Of a DNA stretch of 51,920 nucleotides, positions 1 through 9,224 are shown piece after piece. The notes below the pieces were generated by a model. The model searched no databases, had not been told where the DNA came from, and worked only from the letters and a program-made list of their open reading frames with translations. Origin of the DNA: Gammaproteobacteria bacterium (GTDB lineage Bacteria > Pseudomonadota > Gammaproteobacteria > Pseudomonadales > Azotimanducaceae); NCBI GenBank assembly GCA_020832055.1, contig JAFIFL010000003.1, forward strand, positions 1 through 51,920. Direction: 5' to 3'. A program made the translations under genes and the position numbers. How positions within the stretch are numbered: position 1 is the stretch's first letter; every line of letters begins with the position of its first letter.

Positions 1-130
1 AATTGCGCAGCGATTGGGCCGATCTCGCAGCGATTTGCCGGAGCTGGTGGCGCTGCCTTCGCTGAACGTTATGCAGATCGGCGCATTTCGCTGCGCGAAA
101 TAGCGCTCTCCCACAGCGGGCGCGCTGCCC
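1..130. repeat. Diverged partial copy/copies of the REP-like palindromic repeat seen at the right end of the window
   Basis: GCGCAGCGATTGGgCCGATCTCG at about 5-27 is the reverse complement of CGAGATCGGtCCAATCGCTGCGC in the 144-bp repeat (1 mismatch); hairpin ATTTCGCtgcGCGAAAT at 85-101 followed by CTCCCACAG parallels AATCGCtgcGCGATT...CTCCCACAA. Confidence 0.6.
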
Positions 131-154
131 TATCGATACACAATCAATGCGCCG

Positions 155-868
155 TTACTCGGCCCGGGCCAGTACGGGAAGCGGTCTCACCAGAGTGATC
201 TCGCCGGCGTTGAGGTCTGCCTGCCAGGCGACCACCGTGACGCCGGCGCCCATGGCGGAGCGCAAGGCATCCGCGTAGCCGGGATCGATGTCGTCCGCCG
301 GCGCGACGCGCTCGATACCCGTATGCTGCACGCAGTAGCACAGCGCTGCCGACAGACCGGAGCGGGCGCGTTCCGTGAGGTCTTCGAGATGCCGGCGCGC
401 GCGTTCGCTCACGGCGTCCGGGAACAGCCCAAGGCCGCGTTCCACGCCAAGGGTCACGCTCTTCACTTCCAGGTGGCAGGACTCGCCCCGAGCACCGCCC
501 TCAAGGACGAAGTCGACCCGACTGCGACCCACCTTCACTTCCCGGCGCAAGCGGGCGTAGCCACGAAACTCAGGTATCAAACCAGCCTCCAGCGCTTCCG
601 CCACCAGGGCATTGGCCCGCCCGGTATGGACGCCGATCCGATGCCCAGCCGCCGTTTCCACCTGCTCCCAGGTGTGGGGATATTTGCGTTCGGGATTGGT
701 CGACGTGGAATACCAGACCCGGCCACCCTCGGGCATGCAGCCCCGCATGGAACCGGTGTTGGGGCAATGCAGGGTCAGTTCGCGGCCATCGGGCAACACC
801 ACGTCCGCCAGGAAGCGCTTGTAGCGCCGGAGCAGGCGGGCCTCCGCGAGCGGCGGCTCATAGCGCAT
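155..868 (-). CDS. sfsA: Sugar fermentation stimulation protein SfsA
   Basis: SfsA-like protein (RRYKRFLADVVLPDG, HCPNTGSM, HLEVKSVTL, FPDAVSERARRHLEDL); start at MRYEPPL overlaps the aminotransferase stop. Confidence 0.92.
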   Translation of the reverse strand: MRYEPPLAEARLLRRYKRFLADVVLPDGRELTLHCPNTGSMRGCMPEGGRVWYSTSTNPERKYPHTWEQVETAAGHRIGVHTGRANALVAEALEAGLIPEFRGYARLRREVKVGRSRVDFVLEGGARGESCHLEVKSVTLGVERGLGLFPDAVSERARRHLEDLTERARSGLSAALCYCVQHTGIERVAPADDIDPGYADALRSAMGAGVTVVAWQADLNAGEITLVRPLPVLARAE

Positions 869-2105
869 CGGTGAATGCCGCCACGGCGGCCTCGATGCGT
901 TCGAGCGCCAGCTCGATGCGCGAAACGTCAGCGGTGTAGGCAAAACGGACGTGGGCGTCGGCCCGATGCTCACCGAAATCGGTTCCCGGTGTTGCCGCCA
1001 CCCCGTGTCCTTCGAGCAGGCGATGGCAGAAGGCAGCACTATCGATGCCGCCGTGGGACAACGCGTCGGGCAGCTCGGCATAGACGTAAAAGGCGCCTTC
1101 CGGCACCAGAGGAATGCCGAAACCCAGCTTGCGAAGACCTGCCACCAATCGATTGCGACGATCGCAGAAAGCTCGCCGCCGCTGCTCGTGAACCGCCATG
1201 GCCGGCTCCCCGAGAGCGGCCAGCGCTCCATGCTGACCGATGCTCGAAGGCGCGATGTAGAAGTTCTGGGCAAGGCGTTCGAGGGGCGTCACGGCGGATT
1301 CCGGAACCACCATCCAGCCGATCCGCCAGCCGGTCATGCCAAAGTACTTGGAAAAACTGTTGAGTACGAACACCGGCGCATCCGGGTCCGTGACCCATTG
1401 CAGCACGGTGCCGACGCGATCGGCCGCTACCGCTCCATGCTTCGCGTCAGCGGGCAGCGCCTCGAGCGCGGCCGGGTACACCAGCCCCTGATAGATCTCG
1501 TCCACCAGCAGCCAGCCCTGCTTCGCTGCAGCGAGTTCTGCCAGCGCGGCCAGCTCACTCCGTGCCAGCACGCTGCCTGTGGGGTTCGCCGGCGTCGCCA
1601 CCAGCATGCCGCGGGTCCTTGCGCTCCAGTTCGCAGCAGCCAGGCCCGCATCGAGCTGGTAGGCGGTGTCCGGGCCCACAGGAAGCAGGCGCGGCACCGC
1701 ACCCGCAAACAGGGGAATGTAGCGGTTACAGGGATACCCCGGATCCGCCAGCAGCAGTTCGTCACCGGCTTCCAGCAACAGGGCCGACAGCAGCATCAGG
1801 GCACCGCTGGCACCGGCAGTGATCACCACCCGCTGCGGGTCCACCGTGACCGCATGGTAGTCGCGATAGTAGTCCGCCACAGCCTGACGCAACGCCGGCA
1901 GGCCCAAGGCGCTCGTGTAGCCGGTATGGCCGGCAGCGATGGCCGCCCGGCCAGCATCGAGGATGGGATCGGCACTGATGAAGTCAGGCTCCCCGACCTC
2001 CATGTGCACCACATCCATGCCGCGGGCCTCCAGACGCCGCGCCTGCTCCATGAGTTCCATGACCTGAAACGCTCTTATGGCGTTCGTTCGTCCCGCAAAA
2101 CGCAT
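858..2105 (-). CDS. PLP-dependent aminotransferase class I/II
   Basis: 415 aa with class I/II aminotransferase motifs (VGEPDF, SFSKYFGMTGWRIGW). Confidence 0.92.
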   Translation of the reverse strand: MRFAGRTNAIRAFQVMELMEQARRLEARGMDVVHMEVGEPDFISADPILDAGRAAIAAGHTGYTSALGLPALRQAVADYYRDYHAVTVDPQRVVITAGASGALMLLSALLLEAGDELLLADPGYPCNRYIPLFAGAVPRLLPVGPDTAYQLDAGLAAANWSARTRGMLVATPANPTGSVLARSELAALAELAAAKQGWLLVDEIYQGLVYPAALEALPADAKHGAVAADRVGTVLQWVTDPDAPVFVLNSFSKYFGMTGWRIGWMVVPESAVTPLERLAQNFYIAPSSIGQHGALAALGEPAMAVHEQRRRAFCDRRNRLVAGLRKLGFGIPLVPEGAFYVYAELPDALSHGGIDSAAFCHRLLEGHGVAATPGTDFGEHRADAHVRFAYTADVSRIELALERIEAAVAAFTDAL

Positions 2106-2191
2106 CGTCCGACATCCCGCATCTGGTGGCCGCAGGATTCTCCCGATGCCAACGCAGTCCGTCCACCGCCGACCGCGTACAATTGATTGCC

Positions 2192-3076
2192 ATGACCAGC
2201 CCCTACATCAGTCGTTTCGCGCCTTCGCCAAGTGGCCCCCTGCATTTGGGTTCGTTGCTTGCGGCCGTGGCCGGCTGGCTCGATGCCCGGGCAGCGGGCG
2301 GCCAGTGGCTGCTGCGCATCGAGGACATCGATCCGCCCAGGGAGCCTGCGGGCGCCAAGGACTGGATCCTGGAGGCACTCGTCGCTCACGGCCTGAACTG
2401 GAATGGCGAGCCTATGCTGCAAAGCAGCCGCGGCGACGCCTATCGAGCCGCCCTCGATCAGCTGACTGCCGCCGGCATGGTGTTCCGCTGCACCTGCACC
2501 CGGCAGGATCTGCGCGCCCACGACGGCGTCTATCCGGGGACCTGCCGCGACCGCGGCATGGCGGCACTGCCTGAGGGCACGCCCCATGCGCTGAGAGTGC
2601 GGGTGCCGGAAGGTGACGCCGCCCGGATTCGCTTCGAAGACCGGCTGCGGGGTGATCGGGTGTTCGATCTTGCCGCCGAACAAGGCGACTTCGTGATCCG
2701 CCGCAAGGACGGTCTGTGGGCCTATCAACTGGCGGTGGTGGTGGACGACGCCGAGCAGGGCATCACCGACGTCGTCCGCGGCGTCGACCTGCTCGACTCC
2801 ACGCCGCGCCAAATTCATCTGCAGCGCACGCTCGGCCTGCCCACGCCTCGCTACCTGCATCTGCCGATCCTGGTGGACCAGCGCGGCGACAAGTTATCGA
2901 AACAGGCCGGGGCCATGGGCCTCGACCTCACCACACCGCGGGCCAATCTGGCGCGGACTCTGGCCTGGCTGGATCTGCCGTCCGATCCCCGGGCGACGGT
3001 GCAGACGCAACTCGAACGGGCTCTGGCGCACTACCGCCCGCAGAACCTGCCGCCCGGCCCCATTCACCTGTGCTGA
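2192..3076 (+). CDS. gluQ: Glutamyl-Q tRNA(Asp) synthetase
   Basis: MTSPYISRFAPSPSGPLHLGSLLAA (HIGH-like) and DKLSKQ; truncated GluRS-like length. Confidence 0.93.
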   Translation: MTSPYISRFAPSPSGPLHLGSLLAAVAGWLDARAAGGQWLLRIEDIDPPREPAGAKDWILEALVAHGLNWNGEPMLQSSRGDAYRAALDQLTAAGMVFRCTCTRQDLRAHDGVYPGTCRDRGMAALPEGTPHALRVRVPEGDAARIRFEDRLRGDRVFDLAAEQGDFVIRRKDGLWAYQLAVVVDDAEQGITDVVRGVDLLDSTPRQIHLQRTLGLPTPRYLHLPILVDQRGDKLSKQAGAMGLDLTTPRANLARTLAWLDLPSDPRATVQTQLERALAHYRPQNLPPGPIHLC

Positions 3077-3172
3077 GACGGCGCTGAAACCATGCGCAGG
3101 AACCCGGATCTGTTAACCTTGCGCCGGCAGTCCGCAGCCAGTGGGCCAGAGCGGAGCAAGGGATGAGGCTGC

Positions 3173-4582
3173 ATGAGTCAGGTCTTGATCGTCGAACCGA
3201 GTTCCCCCTCGCGTGCCGCCCTGAAGCGGCTGCTCGAGGAGTATGGGCACGCGGTCACGGAGGCGGGCAGCATCAACGAGGCCCGCAATCACGATCTCGA
3301 ATCCTTCGCCCTGATCCTGGCCGATCTCCGCATGCCCGCGGGCCTCGGCACTGACCTCGTACCCATCGCCGGAGGCGTACCGGTGGTGATCATGGCCCAT
3401 CACGCCAGCCTGCGTGCCGCGGTGGATGCCATGAAGCTCGGCGCTGCCGAGTTCATTCCCCGCCCCTTCGATCACGATGAACTGCTGCTCACCCTGCAGC
3501 GGGTCCAGAAGACCCAGCGCATCGCCCGCCAGAACGCAGTCCTGAAGTCCGACCTGTCCCGGGAGTATCCGGTTGGCGGCATGATCGGCAGTTCACGGGC
3601 CATGCATACGCTGTTCAGCCGCATTGCCAAGGTGGCCCCGACGGAATCCACGGTGCTGATCCTCGGTGAATCGGGTACGGGCAAGGAGCTCGTGGCCCGC
3701 GCCCTGCACGACCAGAGTCGCCGCAGCGACGCACCCATGATCTCGCTGAACTGCGCGGCGATTCCCGAGAGCCTCATCGAATCGGAGCTGTTCGGTCACG
3801 AGAAGGGCGCGTTCACCGGCGCCCAGACCACCCGCCGCGGCCTCATCGAAGCCGCCGACGGCGGCAGCCTGTTCTTAGACGAGATCGGCGAGCTGCCCAT
3901 GGAAGCCCAGGCTCGGCTGCTGCGGGTGCTCCAGGAAGGTGAAATCCGGCGGCTTGGCGCCATCGAAACGCGCCGGGTGAACGTCCGCCTGATCGCAGCC
4001 ACCCATCGCGACCTGCAGGCCCTGGTCCGCCGCAACGAGTTCCGGGCAGATCTCTACTACCGCCTGAACGTGGTCACCCTCAGCCTCCCGCCGCTGCGGG
4101 ACCGGGGCGAAGACATCATCGAACTGGCGAATCAGCTGCTGGAGCGCGCCAGTCAGCGCCTGCACAAGACCAACCTGACCTTTGCACCTACAGCCATCGA
4201 CGCCATGCGGCAATACCATTGGCCCGGCAACGTCCGCGAACTGGAGAACGCCATCGAACGCGCGGTGATCCTCTGTGACGGGTCGGAAATCACCGTTGAT
4301 CTGCTGGCCATCGGCCCCGGCCTGGATCGACCACCGCAGCCCGAAGAAGCGGTCGCGGTCCCTGCCGCCTCGCCTGAACCGGAGGCCACGGACAACTCGG
4401 AATCCCTGGAAGAATATTTCATACGTTTCGTCCTCGAACACCAGGACGACATGACGGAAACGGAGATTGCCCAGCGGCTGGGCATCAGCCGCAAAAGCCT
4501 GTGGGAACGGAGGCAGCGACTGGGCATTCCCCGCCGCCGGACCGGAAGCCGCGGACCCCGGCGCGACCAGCCGCAGGTCTGA
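3173..4582 (+). CDS. Sigma-54-dependent NtrC/CbrB-family response regulator with degenerate receiver domain
   Basis: AAA+ domain with [14 protein letters not shown], Fis-type HTH ([23 protein letters not shown]); N-terminal REC-like domain keeps ILADLRMP but has EPS for DDD, A for T and R for K. Confidence 0.9.
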   Translation: MSQVLIVEPSSPSRAALKRLLEEYGHAVTEAGSINEARNHDLESFALILADLRMPAGLGTDLVPIAGGVPVVIMAHHASLRAAVDAMKLGAAEFIPRPFDHDELLLTLQRVQKTQRIARQNAVLKSDLSREYPVGGMIGSSRAMHTLFSRIAKVAPTESTVLILGESGTGKELVARALHDQSRRSDAPMISLNCAAIPESLIESELFGHEKGAFTGAQTTRRGLIEAADGGSLFLDEIGELPMEAQARLLRVLQEGEIRRLGAIETRRVNVRLIAATHRDLQALVRRNEFRADLYYRLNVVTLSLPPLRDRGEDIIELANQLLERASQRLHKTNLTFAPTAIDAMRQYHWPGNVRELENAIERAVILCDGSEITVDLLAIGPGLDRPPQPEEAVAVPAASPEPEATDNSESLEEYFIRFVLEHQDDMTETEIAQRLGISRKSLWERRQRLGIPRRRTGSRGPRRDQPQV

Positions 4583-4596
4583 TGCCGTCTTCGGCA

Positions 4597-4667
4597 GTGT
4601 TACCAAAATACACATGTGTTACCTCCGAGCCCAGGTAACAACCCGGAAACATCTGATTGCGTAACAC
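4597..4667. promoter_or_regulatory. Cluster of four TGTTAC/GTAACA half-sites (candidate activator-binding UAS)
   Basis: GTGTTACC 4597-4604, GTGTTACC 4616-4623, GGTAACA 4634-4640, GTAACAC 4661-4667; about 85-155 bp upstream of a sigma-54-like promoter. Confidence 0.65.
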
Positions 4668-4751
4668 TCCGCGTTCATGGTTTTCGAAAAATTTTCCAAC
4701 ATCGAAGGTAAAGCCTTGTTTTAATTGGATTTAAATCCTGACCCCTGAACA

Positions 4752-4767
4752 TGGCACGAAAGTCGCT
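4752..4767 (+). promoter_or_regulatory. Candidate sigma-54 -24/-12 promoter
   Basis: TGGCACGaaagTcGCT versus consensus TGGCACGN4TTGCW, one mismatch; correct GG-GC spacing. Confidence 0.6.
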
Positions 4768-4777
4768 CCATGAAACA

Positions 4778-5181
4778 TGTCGAAGCCGTGACGTTTGCTG
4801 AAACAGGTTTTAAAGCATTCGGCTCCGCTTCCCCGGCCACCAAGCATCGGCAACACTGACCGGGACATGTTTTTGAAGAACCCGCACAAACGGGGGGAGG
4901 GGCGTCAGCGAGGACCGGCGAGCTGCCACCAACCGGTGGGGCCCTCGGACAGCGACAACAGACCGGCTCAGCCGGCAGACTGTTCGAGGTCGAGAGAGCA
5001 GTACGAACGCCGACACGACTGACGCAGCACGGGCAGAAAGGCGGATCATCCGCCACGAACGATAAGCGGGAGCCACCCGCAGCCGAGACCACCGGCCGGT
5101 AAACGGCGTCCCAAGGACGCGCGATCTCCGGACAAGGACCTCGAAACCCTGAAAGGGAAAGACTTCGGTCTTTCCCTTTTT
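4778..5181 (+). ncRNA. Candidate CrcZ-position small regulatory RNA, about 400 nt
   Basis: Lies between sigma-54 promoter candidate and a strong intrinsic terminator; no convincing conserved ORF; series of perfect short hairpins (CCACCaaccGGTGG 4926-4939, CCGGCTcAGCCGG 4963-4975, GGCGGATcATCCGCC 5040-5054, GCGGGagccaCCCGC 5066-5080, GCGTCCcaaGGACGC 5106-5120). Confidence 0.55.
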
Positions 5182-5183
5182 CT
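5152..5183 (+). terminator. Rho-independent terminator
   Basis: AAAGGGAAAGAC-TTCG-GTCTTTCCCTTT perfect 12-bp stem with UUCG tetraloop, followed by TTCTT. Confidence 0.92.
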
Positions 5184-5347
5184 TGTCCGGCATGCGGCGT
5201 CCCCGGCCCGCACCTCGACCCCATCGTCACAACTCCCCTCCCTCTCCGGGAGGGGGCCGGGCAAAGAGTCGCTGTGCGGCAACGTCGCCCCGCCCCGATT
5301 CGGGTCTGTTATGATGCGCGGCTTGTCAATCCGCCTTAAGGCCGACC

Positions 5348-6760
5348 TTGACTTCAGCACCCTCCAGCGATTCCCCGACAAACCGCGCCCCCGTGCTCAC
5401 GGGTACCCGTGCTCGCGTCATCCCACGAGACGAGCACCCCATCTCGCGCAGCAACATCAGCGACAATGCCATGAAGGTGCTCTATCGGCTGATTGGCGCC
5501 GGGCATCAGGCATTTCTGGTCGGCGGCGGCATCCGCGACCTGCTCGTGGGCCTCGAACCGAAAGACTTCGATATCGCCACCGACGCCAGCCCTGAGGAAG
5601 TGCGCGACCTGTTCCGCAATGCCCGCCTGATCGGCCGGCGTTTCCGCTTGGCCCATGTCCGCTTCGGTCGCGAGATCATCGAAGTGGCCACCTTTCGCGG
5701 CTCGGCGGCCGAGGAGGGCGCACCCGCCATCGAGCGCGAGGATCTACCGAGCCGCCGCCGCTCCAGTCGCGACAACGAGCCTGCGGCCGCGCTCTCCGGC
5801 AGCGGCATGATCCTGCGCGACAACGTCTACGGCACCATCGATGACGACGCCGCCCGCCGTGACTTCACCATCAATGCGCTCTACTACACGCCCGCTGATT
5901 TCTGTGTCTACGATTTCGCCGGCGGTATTGGGGACATCAAGGCCAGACTCATCCGCCTGATCGGTGATCCGGTGCAGCGCTACCGCGAAGATCCGGTGCG
6001 CATCCTCCGCGCCCTGCGTTTCGCGGCCAAACTCGACTTCGACATCGAGGCGGCCACCTCGGACGCCATCGACGACACCGCCGAACTGCTGCTCGACGTC
6101 CCCCCCGCGCGCCTGTTCGATGAAGTGGTCAAACTGCTCCTGCACGGCCGAGGCGTCGAAACCTTCGAACTGCTCTGGGAGTACGAGATCTTCGATCTTC
6201 TGTTCCCGGAATCAGCACGCAGGATCGAAGCCGACCCGGAGCTGCTCAAGGTGATCGACACCGCTCTGGCCAACACCGACCGGCGGATTGCCGCAGAGCA
6301 ACCCGTGACCCCCGCCTTCCTCTATGCCGCACTGCTCTGGCCGGCGGTGGAAGCACACCGGGAGCGCCTCGAGGCCGAAGGTGAGACGCCGCGTGACGCG
6401 CTGTATCTGGCGGGTGGCGAAGCCATCGCCCGCCAGCAGGCCCATACCTCGGTCCCCAAGCGCTTCGCCACCTTCATGCGCGAGACCTGGGAACTGCAGC
6501 CACGCCTGGAATCGCCCAATCCACGCCAGATCGACCGCGTGACCAGCCATCCCCGCTTCCGCGCCGCCTACGACTTCCTGGTGGTCCGCGAGCGTGCCGG
6601 CCAGGCCACTCACGGCATGGGCGACTGGTGGACCCGCTTCCAGGAGGCCGACGCAGACGCCCAGCGCACCATGCTGGACAATCTCCGTCCGGGTGCCGGT
6701 CGCGGTCAGGATGCCCCGCCCAAGCGCCGCCGCCGGCGCCGCAAATCTGCCGCGTCCTGA
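5348..6760 (+). CDS. pcnB: Poly(A) polymerase I
   Basis: IPRDEHPISRSNISDNAMKVLYRL, FLVGGGIRDLLVGLEPKDFDIATDA, basic C-terminus KRRRRRRKSAAS; TTG start with AAGG 6 nt upstream. Confidence 0.92.
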   Translation: MTSAPSSDSPTNRAPVLTGTRARVIPRDEHPISRSNISDNAMKVLYRLIGAGHQAFLVGGGIRDLLVGLEPKDFDIATDASPEEVRDLFRNARLIGRRFRLAHVRFGREIIEVATFRGSAAEEGAPAIEREDLPSRRRSSRDNEPAAALSGSGMILRDNVYGTIDDDAARRDFTINALYYTPADFCVYDFAGGIGDIKARLIRLIGDPVQRYREDPVRILRALRFAAKLDFDIEAATSDAIDDTAELLLDVPPARLFDEVVKLLLHGRGVETFELLWEYEIFDLLFPESARRIEADPELLKVIDTALANTDRRIAAEQPVTPAFLYAALLWPAVEAHRERLEAEGETPRDALYLAGGEAIARQQAHTSVPKRFATFMRETWELQPRLESPNPRQIDRVTSHPRFRAAYDFLVVRERAGQATHGMGDWWTRFQEADADAQRTMLDNLRPGAGRGQDAPPKRRRRRRKSAAS

Positions 6761-6869
6761 AACGACCTGGGCTCCCCAAAACACTTTCGCCACCCGCACG
6801 CAAGCCTGATGTGATGCTCCCGCCTGTGCTTCAATGCAGGTACCAGCCCGAAGGAAATGCGTTGCCGGA

Positions 6870-7529
6870 ATGAGCCGTCCTGAGACCACACCTCCGCGCT
6901 TCATCGTGGTCGAAGGCCCGATCGGCGTTGGCAAGACCTCCCTGGCGAAGCGGCTGGCCGAGACGTTCGGCTACGCCACGCTGTTCGAAGCGCCGCAGGA
7001 CAATCCGTTCCTCGCCCGCTTTTATGAAGAAGAACGCCGCCACGCCCTCCCCACCCAGCTGTTCTTCCTGCTGCAGCGCGCCGAGCAGCTGCGCGCCCTG
7101 CGTCAGGAGGACCTCTTTGGCACCGGCCGCGTCGCCGACTTCCTCATCAACAAGGATCAGCTCTTCGCCGAACTCAACCTCGATCCCGATGAGCTCGACC
7201 TCTACCGGCAGGTCTACGACCACCTCACCATCGCCGCCCCGGTACCCGATCTGGTGGTCTACCTGCAGGCGCCACCGCCGGTACTCAGCCGCCGCATCCA
7301 GCGCCGCGGCATTGCCGCCGAGCAGTACATCGATCGCGGCTATCTGGAACGGCTGGTGGAGGCCTACGCCCAGTACTTCCACTACTACGACGCCGGTCCG
7401 CTGCTGATCGTCAACGCTGCCGAAATTGACCTCGTGGATGACCAGTCCCAGTATGATCGTCTCGTCGACGTGATCCGCAATGCAGGCGGCTCGCGCAGCT
7501 ACTTCAATCCCCATCCAACCCTGATCTGA
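6870..7529 (+). CDS. Deoxynucleoside kinase family protein
   Basis: [22 protein letters not shown]-loop; dNK-like downstream sequence. Confidence 0.88.
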   Translation: MSRPETTPPRFIVVEGPIGVGKTSLAKRLAETFGYATLFEAPQDNPFLARFYEEERRHALPTQLFFLLQRAEQLRALRQEDLFGTGRVADFLINKDQLFAELNLDPDELDLYRQVYDHLTIAAPVPDLVVYLQAPPPVLSRRIQRRGIAAEQYIDRGYLERLVEAYAQYFHYYDAGPLLIVNAAEIDLVDDQSQYDRLVDVIRNAGGSRSYFNPHPTLI

Positions 7530-7542
7530 GCCGGGAGCGGGC

Positions 7543-8364
7543 ATGAGCAGTCAGACGGCGGTGAAGCGCACCAACCTCACCACGCTTACGAAAATGAAGG
7601 AGCGCGGCGAGAAATTCGCCAGTCTCACCGCCTACGACGCCTGCTTCGCCGAGATGATCTCCGGCGCCGGTGTCGAGGTGCTGCTGGTGGGCGACTCCCT
7701 GGGCATGGTCCTGCAGGGCCACGACAGCACCCTGCCGGTGACCCTGGACCACATCGTCTACCATATGGAGTGCGTCCGGCGTGGCAACCAAGGCGCCTTC
7801 ATCATGGCCGACCTGCCGTTCATGAGTTATGCCCACGAGCGGCAGGCGCTGGAAAGCTCCGCCGCCCTCATGCGCGCCGGCGCCCACATGGTCAAACTCG
7901 AAGGCGGCGCCTGGCTCACCAGCACCACCACCCAGCTTGCCGAGCGGGGGATTCCGGTGTGCGCCCACATGGGCCTCACGCCCCAGTCCATCAACCGCCT
8001 CGGCGGCTACCGGGTCCAGGGCCGCGATCCCGCCAAGGCCCAGGCCATGATCGACGAGGCCAGGATGCTCGAGGACGCCGGCGCCAGCATCCTGCTGCTC
8101 GAGTGCGTCCCGGTCGATCTCGCCGCCGCCATTACCCAGGCATTGACGATTCCCGTGATCGGCATCGGCGCCGGCCGCGAAGTAGATGGCCAGATCATGG
8201 TGATGCACGACATGCTCGGCATCACGCCGCCGTCCATCAAACTGCCGAAATTCGTGAAGAACTTCCTGCCGGAAAGCAGCGACGGCGTCCGCGGCGCCTT
8301 CGTCGCCTACCGCGAAGCCGTCAAGACCGGCGCCTTCCCGGCCGACGAACACTGTTTCTTCTGA
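7543..8364 (+). CDS. panB: 3-methyl-2-oxobutanoate hydroxymethyltransferase
   Basis: [40 protein letters not shown]. Confidence 0.96.
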   Translation: MSSQTAVKRTNLTTLTKMKERGEKFASLTAYDACFAEMISGAGVEVLLVGDSLGMVLQGHDSTLPVTLDHIVYHMECVRRGNQGAFIMADLPFMSYAHERQALESSAALMRAGAHMVKLEGGAWLTSTTTQLAERGIPVCAHMGLTPQSINRLGGYRVQGRDPAKAQAMIDEARMLEDAGASILLLECVPVDLAAAITQALTIPVIGIGAGREVDGQIMVMHDMLGITPPSIKLPKFVKNFLPESSDGVRGAFVAYREAVKTGAFPADEHCFF

Positions 8365-8367
8365 ATC

Positions 8368-9222
8368 ATGATCACTGTCACCACCATCGCCGATGTCCGC
8401 CAACGGGTGCAGGCCGCCCGCAATCAAGGCCAGCGCGTCGGCTTCGTGCCCACCATGGGCAACCTGCACGCTGGTCATCTGGCCCTGGCGGATGCGGCCC
8501 GGGCGAATACCGACTTCGTTGTCGCCAGCATCTTCGTCAACCCGCTGCAGTTCGGCCCCAATGAGGATCTCGACGCCTACCCGCGTACGCTGGAGGCGGA
8601 CCAGCAAGGGCTCACCGACCATGGCGTGGACCTGCTGTTCGCCCCCCATGTGGCCGAGGTCTATCCCGACGGCATGACCCTGCAGACCCGGGTCAGCGTT
8701 CCCGGTCTCGGCGACATGCTCTGCGGCGCCAGCCGTCCCGGCCACTTCGACGGCGTGGCCACCGTGGTCACCAAACTGTTCCAGATCGTCCAGCCGGACC
8801 TGGCCGTTTTCGGCCGCAAGGACTTCCAACAGCTCACCCTGATCCGCCGCATGGTCCGCGATCTGTCCATGCCGGTCACCATCCTCGACGTGCCCACCGC
8901 CCGTGCCGAGGACGGCCTCGCCCTCTCCTCGCGCAACCATTATCTGAGCGCAGACGAGCGCGCCAGGGCCCCGGCCCTGTACCGAACGCTGAATCAGGCT
9001 GCCGGGCAGCTCCGGCAAGGTGGCGCCGACCTGAAGACGGTCAGTAAGCAAGCACTTACAAGCCTCGAAGCGGCCGGCTTTCGGCCTGACTACTTCGAGA
9101 TCCGGCACCGCCACACCCTCCAGGAGCCGCTGGCCGAGGACCTTGAACTGGTCATCCTGGCGGCCGCCTGGATGGGCCGGACGCGGCTCATCGACAACCT
9201 CGTCGTCGACCGGCCAGCCTGA
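8368..9222 (+). CDS. panC: Pantothenate synthetase
   Basis: [43 protein letters not shown]. Confidence 0.96.
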   Translation: MITVTTIADVRQRVQAARNQGQRVGFVPTMGNLHAGHLALADAARANTDFVVASIFVNPLQFGPNEDLDAYPRTLEADQQGLTDHGVDLLFAPHVAEVYPDGMTLQTRVSVPGLGDMLCGASRPGHFDGVATVVTKLFQIVQPDLAVFGRKDFQQLTLIRRMVRDLSMPVTILDVPTARAEDGLALSSRNHYLSADERARAPALYRTLNQAAGQLRQGGADLKTVSKQALTSLEAAGFRPDYFEIRHRHTLQEPLAEDLELVILAAAWMGRTRLIDNLVVDRPA

Positions 9223-9224
9223 CT

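Noticed and set aside
4721-5381. Minus-strand ORFs (169, 127 and 111 aa) and 4795..5022 plus-strand 75-aa ORF in the candidate sRNA region
   Set aside because: Low-complexity, no recognisable family, overlap the terminator and hairpins; better explained as non-coding.
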